NCBI RefSeq assembly: GCF_018383585.1
Contig: NZ_JAHAMK010000028.1
Location: 7,226 to 62,404 of the forward strand
Origin: Microvirga sp. 3-52
GTDB lineage: Bacteria > Pseudomonadota > Alphaproteobacteria > Rhizobiales > Beijerinckiaceae
Length of the DNA stretch: 55,179 nt
Direction of reading: 5' to 3'
Below are positions 1 to 8,553 of this stretch, piece by piece (position 1 is the first letter of the stretch; every line of letters starts with the position of its first letter). A model generated the notes under the pieces. It was given only the letters and a program-made list of their open reading frames with translations. It did no database searches and was not told the DNA's origin. The position numbers and the translations under genes were made by a program.

Positions 1-44
1 CGAGGGGCGCGCTCGAGGCGTCGCAGCGTGGGAGCCGGCCCGGT

Positions 45-215
45 CCTGTGTGCGGGTCTCGCAAGCCCGCATGACAGGAGGCCCAGGATGCCTGGGCGGG
101 TAGTCGGGATCGGTCGCAGGCCCCCGTCGCGCAGACGACCCCGCCTGCGGCGGTCGACTGAGCCTGCCTCTCCTGTCCGCCTAAAGAAGCCGTGCGCGAA
201 GAGGCATCCTGGCTC
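45..215. other. GC-rich block of consecutive hairpins, possible structured RNA
   Basis: No recognisable protein is seen here. Four consecutive hairpins can be drawn by eye: 45-78 (CCTGT/ACAGG outer arm, TGCGGG/CCCGCA inner arm), 81-97 (GCCCAGG, 3-nt loop, CCTGGGC), 115-149 (CGCAGGC/GCCTGCG enclosing GTCG/CGAC), and 160-215 (GAGCC/GGCTC enclosing GCCTCT/AGAGGC). One forward frame stays open from the window edge to 231, but its Arg/Pro-rich translation matches nothing I know. I compared the block with RNase P RNA, tmRNA, 6S RNA, SRP RNA and the cobalamin riboswitch and could not match it. The window starts inside it, so the 5' end may be missing. Confidence 0.4.
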
Positions 216-365
216 TTCCATCAAACCCTAGATCATCGAGCCGGGCGGCCCGTCGCACCTCCCTCGATCAACCTGACGGCTCAGGGCTCCCAAGCCCTGG
301 GCCTACGGGTGCTGGCTCTTTGACAGAGGACGATCATCCACCCGCAGACGTCATCCCACCCTCAC

Positions 366-476
366 ACGTCATGGCCGTCCCCGGACTTGATCCGGGGATC
401 AGACCCGGCCATCCCGATGCGGTGGAGCGCGGCGCTCCAATCATCGAGATCACCGGCACAAGGCCGGTGATGACGT
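366..476. repeat. Palindromic intergenic repeat, family A, copy 1
   Basis: The element starts ACGTCATGGCC and ends GGTGATGACGT, so its ends are inverted copies. Internally it carries a CCCCGG/CCGGGG hairpin and the palindrome TCACCGGC-acaag-GCCGGTGA at 450-470. The same architecture recurs near 22.3 kb and, in the other orientation, near 52.6 kb. Together with the shorter copy at 527-556 it fills the gene-free stretch 232-582; I see nothing else there. Confidence 0.75.
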
Positions 477-526
477 TGGAGGGGTGAAAGGCCGCGGCTC
501 ATCCGGCATCATCCATTCACACGGCC

Positions 527-556
527 GTCATGGCCGGGACCAAGCCCGGAGATGAC
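527..556. repeat. Short palindrome related to repeat family A
   Basis: GTCATGGCCGGG is followed by an inverted partner ending CCCGGAGATGAC. It looks like a half-element of the 366-476 repeat and sits just past the stop codon of the leftward dehydrogenase gene. Confidence 0.6.
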
Positions 557-582
557 AAGCACGCGCCGTGCGCTTGTCACTC

Positions 583-1623
583 TCAGAAACGCGTAATGAC
601 GCTGATGCCAAGGCCTTCGAACCGATCCATCGCCATGAGGGCGTCGGGCGCCTCATCGAGGCTGATGTGCTTGCCGACGAGCTTCTGCGGCGCGAGCTTG
701 CCGGTGCGGATCATGGCCATCATGTCCTGGTAGCGGAAGGCCTGCATGCCGTGGCTGCCGTAGACCTCCAGTTCATGCGCGATGATCTGCGCCATCGGCA
801 CCTGCGCGCGGGCATGCTCGCCCACCATCAACCCGACCTGCACGTGACGCCCGCGGCGGCGCAGATTGGCGATGGAGTTGAAGCAGGTGGCCGGATGGCC
901 CAGGGCATCGATGGACACATGCGCGCCGCCCTTGGTGATGTCCTTGACCGTGCCGACCACATCCTTGCTGTCTCGCGCATTCACCGTCGCCACGGCGCCC
1001 ATGGCTCTCGCGAAGGCGAGCTTCTCGTCCGTGAGATCGATGGCGATCACGTTCGACCCCATGGCGCTCGCGATCATGATTGCGGACAGCCCCACGCCGC
1101 CGCATCCATGCACCGCCACCCATTCCCCGGGCTTTACGCGTCCTTGGTCGACGATGGCACGGAAAGACGTGACAAAGCGGCAGCCGAGGCTCGCGGCAGT
1201 GGCGAAGTCGAGCTCGTCCGGCAGCGCGACGAGGTTCGTATCCGCGTAATCGACCGCCACATATTCCGCAAACGAGCCCCAGGCCGTGAAACCCGGTTGA
1301 AATTGCTGCTCGCAGACCTGATGGTTCCCGGAATGGCATTCATGGCAATGGCCGCAGCCGCCGACGAACGGCACCGTGACGCGATCGCCCGTCTTCCAGC
1401 GCGTGACCTGCTGGCCGGTCGCGAGGACCGTGCCGGCGAGCTCGTGCCCCGGCACATGCGGCAGCACCACGTCGGGATCGTGCCCTATCCAGCCATGCCA
1501 GTCGCTGCGGCACAGGCCCGTCGCCTCCACTTTGATCACGACGCCCTCCGCTGAGGGTGTCGGATCCGGCACGTTCTGCACGCGCGGCGGCTGGCCGAAC
1601 TGCTCGAAGAGAACCGCTTTCAT
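583..1623 (-). CDS. Zinc-dependent alcohol dehydrogenase (MDR superfamily)
   Basis: A full-length 346-residue medium-chain dehydrogenase. Visible features are the catalytic zinc ligand C38 in GLCRSDWHG, the GHE motif at 59-61, the structural-zinc cysteines C90, C93, C96 and C104, and the NAD(P)-binding glycine motif GCGGVGLS near residue 175. Family knowledge says such enzymes oxidise alcohols or reduce aldehydes with a nicotinamide cofactor; the substrate cannot be read from sequence. It is monocistronic. Its start faces the rightward exported orphan across about 120 bp containing a 17-nt inverted repeat. Confidence 0.92.
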   Translation of the reverse strand: MKAVLFEQFGQPPRVQNVPDPTPSAEGVVIKVEATGLCRSDWHGWIGHDPDVVLPHVPGHELAGTVLATGQQVTRWKTGDRVTVPFVGGCGHCHECHSGNHQVCEQQFQPGFTAWGSFAEYVAVDYADTNLVALPDELDFATAASLGCRFVTSFRAIVDQGRVKPGEWVAVHGCGGVGLSAIMIASAMGSNVIAIDLTDEKLAFARAMGAVATVNARDSKDVVGTVKDITKGGAHVSIDALGHPATCFNSIANLRRRGRHVQVGLMVGEHARAQVPMAQIIAHELEVYGSHGMQAFRYQDMMAMIRTGKLAPQKLVGKHISLDEAPDALMAMDRFEGLGISVITRF

Positions 1624-1716
1624 GATGAGCCTTTCCTACGCGACCAACAGGGAGGAGCGGTATAGCGGGCCGGCCATGATGGGGCAAATGCTGACGCCGT
1701 CCATCGAAGATGACTG

Positions 1717-1733
1717 AGCAATATATTATTGCT
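1717..1733. promoter_or_regulatory. Inverted repeat upstream of the 1745 gene
   Basis: AGCAATATATTATTGCT has two perfect 7-nt arms around TAT. It lies in the only clearly A+T-rich stretch of the divergent gap and ends 11 nt before the ATG at 1745. It could be an operator for the rightward gene, the leftward dehydrogenase, or both. No regulator gene is adjacent. Confidence 0.4.
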
Positions 1734-1744
1734 ACGCTTGCTTC

Positions 1745-2512
1745 ATGAAGCAGATCGCTACCTTCATTCTGATGCTCGTCAACGCTGTCATGGGCGCCTC
1801 TCCGGCTTTCGCGCACCGACCTTACTTCACACAGGTCGAGAAGATCCGACTTCCCAACGGCGAGATGGGAGAGGCAAGGCTCTTGAACGGAGACGGAATT
1901 TTCGGTCCTGATCCTGTGCGTGTCCTCATCCTTGATGCGCAGGGACGCTTGCTGGCACGAAGTCATAAGTCACGTTCGATGGCACTCGACTGTTCTGATG
2001 AAGGACGATGCCTCATCTTTGATTTCTCGGCCGGAGAAATCCTTGATCCTGATTCCTCGACTTTTCAGCAAGGACCAGTTGTCCCGAGCCGTTCAGATGA
2101 TGAACGCGAGGGATTATGGGAGCTGGAGGATGGTTCAGAAAGCTGGGGATTTGCGCGCCGGGATCCGAACTTTCGGGAAAAGATCCTGAGTTATGGAACG
2201 ATGCTGTCCAGCAGACTGGCCGGGATAATATTCAACGGGGTCATCGGCGCTCTATGCGCTCTGTTGGCTGCAGCTGCCATCGTCATCATGCGAGAGGTAA
2301 GAACTCGATACTTCGAGACCTTCATGGCTGCCCTAGCAATCGTGCTGATCGCAGGAATGGGGTTGTTTCTTATTCTGGTGTCAGGCTTCTTCAGCATGCT
2401 TGGAGGATTGACCTCAGCTCCCTGGCTCGCTTCGCTTTGTCTGGGGGGAGCTTTCGTTGTCGTGGGTATTCGGATTCGAAAGCGGAGCGGAACACGAACG
2501 GCATCAGAATAG
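1745..2512 (+). CDS. Exported/membrane protein of unknown function
   Basis: 255 residues that I do not recognise. It starts with a signal peptide ending near the Ala-rich SPAFAHR site (residues 19-25). About 130 polar residues follow, predicted periplasmic, and then two or three hydrophobic segments at roughly 160-240 with a basic tail. Codon use is visibly richer in A/T than the flanking dehydrogenase and rsmD, which hints at later acquisition. Its last 9 bases overlap the 3' end of the convergent rsmD gene. No conserved catalytic motif is evident. Confidence 0.7.
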   Translation: MKQIATFILMLVNAVMGASPAFAHRPYFTQVEKIRLPNGEMGEARLLNGDGIFGPDPVRVLILDAQGRLLARSHKSRSMALDCSDEGRCLIFDFSAGEILDPDSSTFQQGPVVPSRSDDEREGLWELEDGSESWGFARRDPNFREKILSYGTMLSSRLAGIIFNGVIGALCALLAAAAIVIMREVRTRYFETFMAALAIVLIAGMGLFLILVSGFFSMLGGLTSAPWLASLCLGGAFVVVGIRIRKRSGTRTASE

Positions 2513-3073
2513 GCGGTCCCCCCTGAACCGCCCGAACACCACCTTCGTCTCCCCGTAATCACGCCGCTCGATCTCCTCGAACCCTTCCGGCAGCGTCACC
2601 TCGACGCCTTGCGCCTCTTCCACGATCACGAGCGCATCGGGCCCGAGCCAGCCGCCCTCGGCGCAGGAGCGCAGGGCTTTCGGCGCGAGGTCCCGGCCGT
2701 AGGGTGGATCGCAGAACACGATGGAGAAGGGAGCGTTGGGAGCGGCCTCTCCCATGCGGGTGGCGTCGCGGCGGAAGAGGCGGGTGGCGCCGCCGGCGCC
2801 GAGGGCTTCCACGTTCTCGCGGATGATGCCGCGGGACTGCGCGCCGTCGTCGACGAAGAGTGCGAAGGCGGCGCCGCGCGAGAGCGCCTCCAGCCCAAGG
2901 GCGCCGGTGCCGGCGAAAAGATCGAGCACGCGCGCACCCTCGACAGGGTCGTCATAGCCGTGCTGCAGGATGTTGAAGAGCGTCTCGCGCAGGCGGTCCG
3001 AGGTCGGGCGGATCGCGTCCGAACTCGGCCCCTTGAGCGAGCGGCCGCGCCAGCGCCCGCCCACGATTCTCAT
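2504..3073 (-). CDS. rsmD: 16S rRNA (guanine966-N2)-methyltransferase RsmD
   Basis: Methylates G966 of 16S rRNA during small-subunit assembly, using S-adenosylmethionine. The family signature start MRIVGGRWRGR sets the start at 3073 (189 aa); an upstream ATG at 3133 would add 20 atypical residues. The SAM-binding motif I DLFAGTGALGLEAL and the N-methyltransferase motif CDPPYG are both present. In many relatives rsmD lies beside the pseudouridine synthase gene, as it does here. Confidence 0.93.
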   Translation of the reverse strand: MRIVGGRWRGRSLKGPSSDAIRPTSDRLRETLFNILQHGYDDPVEGARVLDLFAGTGALGLEALSRGAAFALFVDDGAQSRGIIRENVEALGAGGATRLFRRDATRMGEAAPNAPFSIVFCDPPYGRDLAPKALRSCAEGGWLGPDALVIVEEAQGVEVTLPEGFEEIERRDYGETKVVFGRFRGDRLF

Positions 3074-3152
3074 GGCTTGATCCTTGGTTCCAGGAAACTC
3101 TCCAGAAGCCCTTAACCTGAGAGGCTCACTCATGAAAGCGCAGGCGCTGTTT

Positions 3153-3258
3153 CCCTCCCCCTTGTGGAGAGGGGCTAAGGGTGGGGGTGCCGGTGCTGGA
3201 CTGGACCAGCGTGGCGCTCACACCCCCACCTCCAGCTCCTCCCCACAAGGGGCAGGAG
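3153..3258. repeat. Long inverted repeat between rsmD and the pseudouridine synthase gene
   Basis: The left arm (CTCCCCCTTGTGGAGAGGGG and onward to GTGGGGGTG) and the right arm (CACCCCCACC to CTCCCCACAAGGGGCAGGAG) are imperfect inverted copies around a roughly 35-nt centre. It resembles the dispersed CCCTCCCCCTTGTGGGGAGGG palindromes common in Rhizobiales. It lies between the two leftward genes and could attenuate read-through. Confidence 0.65.
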
Positions 3259-3317
3259 AGCCGCCAGGGTCATATAAGATAAACTCTCAGGTGGACCACG
3301 GTGTTGTTAGGCGTCCA

Positions 3318-5402
3318 TCAACGGCGGCCGCGCGGGCCGCCCTTGGAGCCACCGCCTTTGAAGCCGCCCTTCGAGGCTCCGCCCTTGGACGCACCTTTCG
3401 GGCCGCCCTTGAAGCCTCCACCCCTCGGTGCACCACGGGAGGGAGCATCCCCTCTCGGAGGGCCGCGACGGGGACGGTCATCGTCGCCACGGGCGCGGAA
3501 CGGACGGTCGCCCTGTGGCTTGCGCGGGCGGTCGTCGCCTCCCTCGCGGGAGCGGAAGGGGCGCTCGCCTTGGCGAGCGCGGGGACGATCCTCGGCTCCC
3601 TCGGAGCGCGCCCGGAAGGGCCGGTCGCCGGCTGGGCGCCGGGGGCGCTCGTCATCGCGGCGCGAAGGGCGGTCTCCACCCTCGCGGCTGCGGCGGGCCG
3701 GAGCCGCATCGCGGTCGTCCCGACGGCGCGGACGATCCTCGCCACCGGCAGCGCCGCGGCCCCTGCGCGGAGCGGGCGCTTCCTCTTCCTGCGGCTGGCG
3801 CACGAGACGCTCCACCACGACCTTGCGGCCCTCGCTCGACGAAATGGCGCCGACGCGTTCGCGCTGGCGCCCACCGCTGGCTGTGCGAGCCTCCTTCGGA
3901 TCGGCGCCGCGGCGCGGAGCCTTCCGGCGCGGGGCGTCCTCGTCGCTCTCGCCGGCACGCCATACGCTGGTCTTCACATCGAGGCGCGACGGGTGCTTCC
4001 TGGGTTCTTCCTCGTCGCGGCCGAAGCGGTCCCCATCGCGGGAACGGGATGGCCGCTCATCCTCGTCACGGCGACGGCGCGGGCGCTCCTCGTCCCGGTC
4101 GCGACCGAAGCGCGAGGGCCGCTCGCCGCGCTCGTCACGATCCTGCTTCTTTGGGGAGCCGAAGGGCGCGATGGGCTCACGCACCGGGCTTTCGAAATCG
4201 ACACCGGCCTCGAGGGCGAGCGCCTCTCCGAGCTGATCCTTCAGCACCTTGGTGCGCACCTCCTCCACGAGGCCGACCTCGAGGTCGCCAAGCTGGAACG
4301 GACCGAAGGACATGCGGATCAGGCGGTTCACCTGCACGCCCATATGCTCGAGGATGCGCTTGATCTCGCGGTTCTTGCCCTCGCGCAGGCCCATGGTGAT
4401 CCATGCATTGTCGCCCTGCACCCGGTCGAGACGCGCCTCGATGGGGCCGTAATCGATGCCGTCGATGCTGATGCCGTCGCGCAGGCGGTCGAGGTCCGCC
4501 TGGTTGATCTCGCCGTGGGCGCGCACCTTGTAGCGCCGCAGCCAGCCGGTATCGGGATGGGCGATCACGCGGGCAAGGCCGCCGTCATTGGTGAGGAGCA
4601 GAAGCCCTTCCGTGTTGATGTCGAGCCGACCGACCGCCACCACGCGGGGCAGGTCCTCGGGCAGGTTATCGAACACGGTCGGCCGTCCTTCCGGATCACG
4701 GGCCGTGGTCACGAGGCCGCGCGGCTTGTGGAAAAGCCACAGGCGCGTGCGCTCCTTGGCGGGCAGGGGCTCGCCGTCCACGGTGATCTTGTCGGCCGCC
4801 GTCACGTTGATTGCGGGGGATTCCAGCACCTTGCCGTTGAGGGTGACGCGACCCTCGGCGATCAGCACCTCCGCGTCGCGGCGGGACGCGATGCCGGCGC
4901 GGGCGATGACTTTGGCCACACGATCCTCGGCAGGCTCCTGCGGTTCGGCCTGAACCTCGGGGCGCTCCTCGCGGGCGCGGCGTGGGCGGTCCTCACCGGC
5001 GCGGTCGAAACGGCGCGGGCGTTCGTCGCCGGACCGGCCGCGGAAAGGCTTGTCACCGGCGCTGCGGGCGCGGAACGGCTTGTCGCCACCCTCGCCGCGG
5101 GGCCGGAAGGGCTTCTTGTCGCCGCTCTCGGAGCGGCGGGGACGATCATCGCTGTCCCGGCTGCGGAAGGGGCGTTCGCCACCTTCTCCGCGCGGGCGGA
5201 ACGGCTTATCGCCATCGCGGCTGCGGAAAGGCCGGTCGCCTCCTTCACGCGGCTTGCGCGGGCGGTCGTCGTCGCCTCGGGCGCTGAAGGGGCGATCGCC
5301 GCCCTCGCGGGGTTTGCGGAAGGGTTTGTCGCCGGAGGCGCGGCCACGGTCGGAGCGTCCCGAGGAGCGGCCCCTGCGATTATCGTCGTTGCTGTCGGTC
5401 AT
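3318..5402 (-). CDS. RluB/RsuA-family pseudouridine synthase with long low-complexity extensions
   Basis: 694 residues from the ATG at 5402 (MTDSNDDNRRG); the frame stays open 152 codons further upstream, but that part overlaps tadA. The core is typical: an S4 RNA-binding domain (about residues 155-205, VAKVIARAGIASRR), then the synthase domain with the catalytic Asp in GRLDINTEGLLLLTNDG. Family members isomerise uridine in 23S or 16S rRNA. About 150 residues at the N-terminus and about 230 at the C-terminus consist of Arg/Gly/Asp/Pro-rich repeats such as GDRPFRSR and DDRPRKP, predicted disordered and RNA-binding. The family core is about 250 aa, so extensions make up more than half of this protein. 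Confidence 0.88.
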   Translation of the reverse strand: MTDSNDDNRRGRSSGRSDRGRASGDKPFRKPREGGDRPFSARGDDDRPRKPREGGDRPFRSRDGDKPFRPRGEGGERPFRSRDSDDRPRRSESGDKKPFRPRGEGGDKPFRARSAGDKPFRGRSGDERPRRFDRAGEDRPRRAREERPEVQAEPQEPAEDRVAKVIARAGIASRRDAEVLIAEGRVTLNGKVLESPAINVTAADKITVDGEPLPAKERTRLWLFHKPRGLVTTARDPEGRPTVFDNLPEDLPRVVAVGRLDINTEGLLLLTNDGGLARVIAHPDTGWLRRYKVRAHGEINQADLDRLRDGISIDGIDYGPIEARLDRVQGDNAWITMGLREGKNREIKRILEHMGVQVNRLIRMSFGPFQLGDLEVGLVEEVRTKVLKDQLGEALALEAGVDFESPVREPIAPFGSPKKQDRDERGERPSRFGRDRDEERPRRRRDEDERPSRSRDGDRFGRDEEEPRKHPSRLDVKTSVWRAGESDEDAPRRKAPRRGADPKEARTASGGRQRERVGAISSSEGRKVVVERLVRQPQEEEAPAPRRGRGAAGGEDRPRRRDDRDAAPARRSREGGDRPSRRDDERPRRPAGDRPFRARSEGAEDRPRARQGERPFRSREGGDDRPRKPQGDRPFRARGDDDRPRRGPPRGDAPSRGAPRGGGFKGGPKGASKGGASKGGFKGGGSKGGPRGRR

Positions 5403-5507
5403 GGGAGCCTGATAGCAGAGGAGTGTCAGAGAAGCGAGGACTAAGGAACGAACCGTTTGACGGATAACGCCGATCAGGAGCCGCTTGATCCGGGAGGACC
5501 GGATCCC

Positions 5508-5936
5508 ATGAGCGTGGCCTTCGACCAGGCCCGCGCCGCCGCGGCGCGTGGGGAGGTGCCGGTGGGGGCTGCCATCGTCAAGGATGGCCGCATTGTCGCC
5601 GCAGCGGGCAACCGGCCGCGGGAACTGCGCGATCCCTCCGCCCATGCCGAAATGCTCGCCATCCGCCGCGCCTGCGAGGCCTTGGACGACGAGCGGCTTT
5701 CCGGCTGCGATCTCTACGTGACCTTGGAGCCCTGCACCATGTGCGCGGCCGCCATCTCCTTCGCTCGAATCCGGCGCGTCTATTATGCCGCTTGCGATCC
5801 GAAGGGCGGCGCGGTCGACAGCGGTGTGCGCTTCTTCGGCCAGCCCACCTGCCACCACGCTCCGGAGGTTTACGGCGGCATCCGCGAAAGCGAAGCGGCG
5901 GCGCTGCTGAAGGCCTTTTTCGAAAGGCGGCGTTAG
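5508..5936 (+). CDS. tadA: tRNA-specific adenosine-34 deaminase TadA
   Basis: Deaminates A34 to inosine in tRNA-Arg(ACG), allowing wobble decoding. From the ATG at 5508 the protein is 142 aa. That start is preferred because GGAGGA lies 10 nt upstream and the family fold begins here; a TTG at 5457 would add 17 residues. The zinc ligands are H46 (in HAE, with E48 as proton shuttle) and C76/C79 in PCTMC. The gene is divergent from the pseudouridine synthase gene, with about 105 bp between starts, and converges on the dehalogenase-like gene. Confidence 0.93.
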   Translation: MSVAFDQARAAAARGEVPVGAAIVKDGRIVAAAGNRPRELRDPSAHAEMLAIRRACEALDDERLSGCDLYVTLEPCTMCAAAISFARIRRVYYAACDPKGGAVDSGVRFFGQPTCHHAPEVYGGIRESEAAALLKAFFERRR

Positions 5937-5987
5937 GCGCCCGGTGCGCCCCGGACGACGAGGAAACCTTGCCGGTTCATCGTGAAC

Positions 5988-6896
5988 TTACGCCGCGAGA
6001 AACGCCTGCAGGGCCTCCAGGGTCGCGCTCGGGTTTTCTTCTGCTACGAAATGCCCTGACGTGACTCCGATGCCGGTCGCCTTGGGGGCGAAGCTCTGGT
6101 GCCAGATATCGAGCGGCTGCTTCCTGTCTCCGACAGGGCCGCTGACGAGATAATAGTCGCTCCAGATCACATAGGTCGGGCACTGGATCGTCTTGCCTGC
6201 GGCGAGATCGGCTTCGTCTGCCTCGATGTCTCGGGTGGCGCCAGCACGGTAATCCTCGCAGAAGGCATGGATGCGGCTGGGTTCGTTGCAGCTCTGCCAG
6301 TAGGCGTGGAGCGCGCGATGATCGAAGGCACTGAGATCGCCCGCGGCCGACCATTCCCGCATCAGGCCTTCGAAATAGGGAATCGGATCGCGCCCGATCT
6401 CGTCCTCCGGTTTCGGAGAGGGCTGCGAGAGATAGCCCCAGTGAACTTCCGGAATTCTGCCTGCTCTCATCTGCTCCCACACATGGTAGGTCGGCAGAAT
6501 GTCGAGAAGGGCGAGCCGCTCCACCCGGCCCGGATGATCGAGGGCGAGCCGGTACCCGACACGGGCTCCACGGTCGTGCCCGACGACGGCGAAATGCACA
6601 TGGCCCAGGGCCTCCATGACCTGAACGACGTCCCGGCCCATGGCGCGCTTGGAATAGGTCTCGTGCTTCGGGTCGCCTGCCGGCGCAGAGGACCAGCCAT
6701 AGCCGCGCAGGTCCATGCAGACGACCTTGTAGGTCTCGGCCAGGGTCGGGGCGAGGTGGTGCCACATGGCGTGGGTTTCAGGAAAGCCATGCAGAAGAAC
6801 GACCGGCTTTCCGGTCCCTTTGGAGCGAGCGAAGATGCGCCCGACTCCCGTGTCGATCCAGTGGCTTTCGAAATCGGGGAAGAGATCGTCGCTCAT
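5988..6896 (-). CDS. Alpha/beta hydrolase, fluoroacetate (haloacetate) dehalogenase-like
   Basis: 302 residues. The fluoroacetate dehalogenase active site looks complete: nucleophile D108 in GHDRGAR, carboxylate-binding R109 and R112, acid D132 in LLDILPTY, halide-pocket residues H152/W153 and Y216 (in CEDYRAG), and general base H282 in SGHFVAEE. These match the characterised Rhodopseudomonas and Delftia enzymes as I remember them. Known members hydrolyse C-F or C-Cl bonds of haloacetates to glycolate. The oxyanion HGFP motif is at 36-39. It is monocistronic. An epoxide-hydrolase-like activity is the main alternative, because the two families share a fold. Confidence 0.85.
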   Translation of the reverse strand: MSDDLFPDFESHWIDTGVGRIFARSKGTGKPVVLLHGFPETHAMWHHLAPTLAETYKVVCMDLRGYGWSSAPAGDPKHETYSKRAMGRDVVQVMEALGHVHFAVVGHDRGARVGYRLALDHPGRVERLALLDILPTYHVWEQMRAGRIPEVHWGYLSQPSPKPEDEIGRDPIPYFEGLMREWSAAGDLSAFDHRALHAYWQSCNEPSRIHAFCEDYRAGATRDIEADEADLAAGKTIQCPTYVIWSDYYLVSGPVGDRKQPLDIWHQSFAPKATGIGVTSGHFVAEENPSATLEALQAFLAA

Positions 6897-7046
6897 GAAA
6901 AGCCGCTCGCCGGTTGTAAGAAGAACGCTCCGTGAAGCTAGAGCATTCTCATGGGAAAGGGATGAGGCAGCTTAGGAAAAAAGAGAGTTTCAACTTAAAG
7001 TGGACAAGATTCCGTTTCGTCATCCCCCGATTGAAGTACGCGCTTC

Positions 7047-8324
7047 TCAGTGCAACTCGCGCTCCACTGCACGCCAGCCGATGTCCTTCCGGCAGAAGCC
7101 CTCCGGCCAGTCGATCCTGGCAACGGCCTCATAGGCTTTCCTCTGCGCCTCGGAGATGGTGCGCCCCAAGGCGGTGACATTGAGCACGCGTCCACCATTG
7201 GCAACGATCCTGTCGCCATCCTGTTTCGTGCCGGCATGGAAGACCACGACGTCGTCGAGTTCTTCAGCCTTCTCGATGCCCTTGATCTCCGAACCCTTCG
7301 CGACGGCTCCCGGATAGCCTCGTGTGGCCATGACGACGGTGAGCGCCGCTTGTTCGGACCATTGCAGGGAGATGCTGTTCAGAACACCGTCGCAGGCGGC
7401 AAGCAGTGCCGTTACGAGATCGGACTTCAGGCGCGGCAGAAGAACCTGGGTTTCGGGATCGCCGAGGCGGACGTTGTATTCGATGAGCTGGGGCCCGTCC
7501 CCGGTGAGCATCAGCCCGGCATAGAGGATGCCCGTATAGGGAGTGCCGCGTGCCTTCATGCCCGCGAGGGTCGGCTCGATGATGTCCCGCATGGCGCGGT
7601 CCTGGAGCTCCGGCGTCATCACGGCGGCCGGCGAATAGGCCCCCATCCCGCCGGTGTTGGGTCCCTGGTCGCCGTCGAAGACGCGCTTGTGGTCCTGCGC
7701 CGTGCCGAGGGGGATCGCATGGGTGCCGTCGCAGAGGGCAAAGAAACTTGCCTCTTCGCCTTCGAGAAACGCCTCGATCACCACCTCGGCTCCGGCCGCC
7801 CCGAGACCGCCGCCGATCATCATGTCGATGGCTTCTTCGGCTTCCTCGAAGGAGGTGGCGACAACCACGCCCTTGCCGGCTGCAAGGCCGTCCGCCTTCA
7901 CCACGGTCGGCACGCCGTAACTGCGGACGTAAGCTTTGGCCGCTTCCGCATCGGTGAAGCGCCGATAGGCGGCGGTCGGGATGTTGAATTCGGCGCACAG
8001 ATCCTTGGTGAAGGCCTTCGAGCCTTCGAGCTGGGCGGCAGCCTTGCTCGGACCGAACGCCTTGATCCCGGCAGCCGTGAGATCGTCCACGAGCCCTGCC
8101 ACCAGCGGCGCCTCCGGCCCGACCACGACGAAATCGACCGCCATCACCCGGCACAGATCGATCACCGCTCGGTGGTCCGTCACATCGAGCACCACATTGG
8201 TGCCGTGCTGCGCCGTGCCGGGATTGCCGGGAGCGATAAGAAGCTTGTCGCACAGGGGACTCGCCGAGATGCTGCGAGCCAATGCGTGCTCGCGTCCGCC
8301 CGATCCGATGAGAAGGATGTTCAT
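7047..8324 (-). CDS. purD: Phosphoribosylamine--glycine ligase (GARS)
   Basis: Second step of purine synthesis: joins glycine to phosphoribosylamine using ATP. 425 residues, standard length. The N-terminal motif [10 protein letters not shown] and the downstream PGNPGTA are typical, followed by the ATP-grasp domain (about residues 105-300, [12 protein letters not shown]) and the C-terminal domain. Monocistronic, with a family A palindrome upstream. Confidence 0.96.
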   Translation of the reverse strand: MNILLIGSGGREHALARSISASPLCDKLLIAPGNPGTAQHGTNVVLDVTDHRAVIDLCRVMAVDFVVVGPEAPLVAGLVDDLTAAGIKAFGPSKAAAQLEGSKAFTKDLCAEFNIPTAAYRRFTDAEAAKAYVRSYGVPTVVKADGLAAGKGVVVATSFEEAEEAIDMMIGGGLGAAGAEVVIEAFLEGEEASFFALCDGTHAIPLGTAQDHKRVFDGDQGPNTGGMGAYSPAAVMTPELQDRAMRDIIEPTLAGMKARGTPYTGILYAGLMLTGDGPQLIEYNVRLGDPETQVLLPRLKSDLVTALLAACDGVLNSISLQWSEQAALTVVMATRGYPGAVAKGSEIKGIEKAEELDDVVVFHAGTKQDGDRIVANGGRVLNVTALGRTISEAQRKAYEAVARIDWPEGFCRKDIGWRAVERELH

Positions 8325-8426
8325 GCCTGCCGCCTTGTTGTGACAGGCTGCTCTTAACCGGATGGAGGTCCCCCTTCAACCGGGCATTGTTCCACTGACA
8401 TTCCCGACCTTGCGGCGTTCAGGATG

Positions 8427-8453
8427 TCATGGCCGGGTCAAGCCCTGCCATGA
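8427..8453. repeat. Short palindrome related to repeat family A
   Basis: TCATGGC and GCCATGA face each other around a GGG/CCC-containing centre. It lies in the 229-bp gap between purD and the RTX gene, which otherwise shows nothing recognisable. Confidence 0.55.
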
Positions 8454-8553
8454 TGGGAGCGAATGTGTCCTCTCCGGAGAACGCGCACCCTCGCTCCCTT
8501 GCGAGGACGGATCTCGGAAGCATCCGGGATCCGTCGGCAAGAGAGAAGGAGCC

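Noticed and set aside
28..231. 67-codon Arg/Pro-rich frame at the window start
   Set aside because: No homology or ribosome-binding site; the DNA is better explained by strong hairpins.
568..1554. Long plus-strand frame opposite the alcohol dehydrogenase
   Set aside because: His/Arg/Ala-rich shadow; all dehydrogenase motifs lie on the minus strand.
3084..5444. A 786-codon plus-strand open frame opposite the pseudouridine synthase gene
   Set aside because: It is the mirror of high-GC repetitive codons of the real gene; its Ala/Gly-rich translation matches no family, whereas the minus strand has S4 and synthase motifs.
7050..8357. 435-codon plus-strand frame opposite purD
   Set aside because: Antisense shadow without recognisable motifs; purD is certain.
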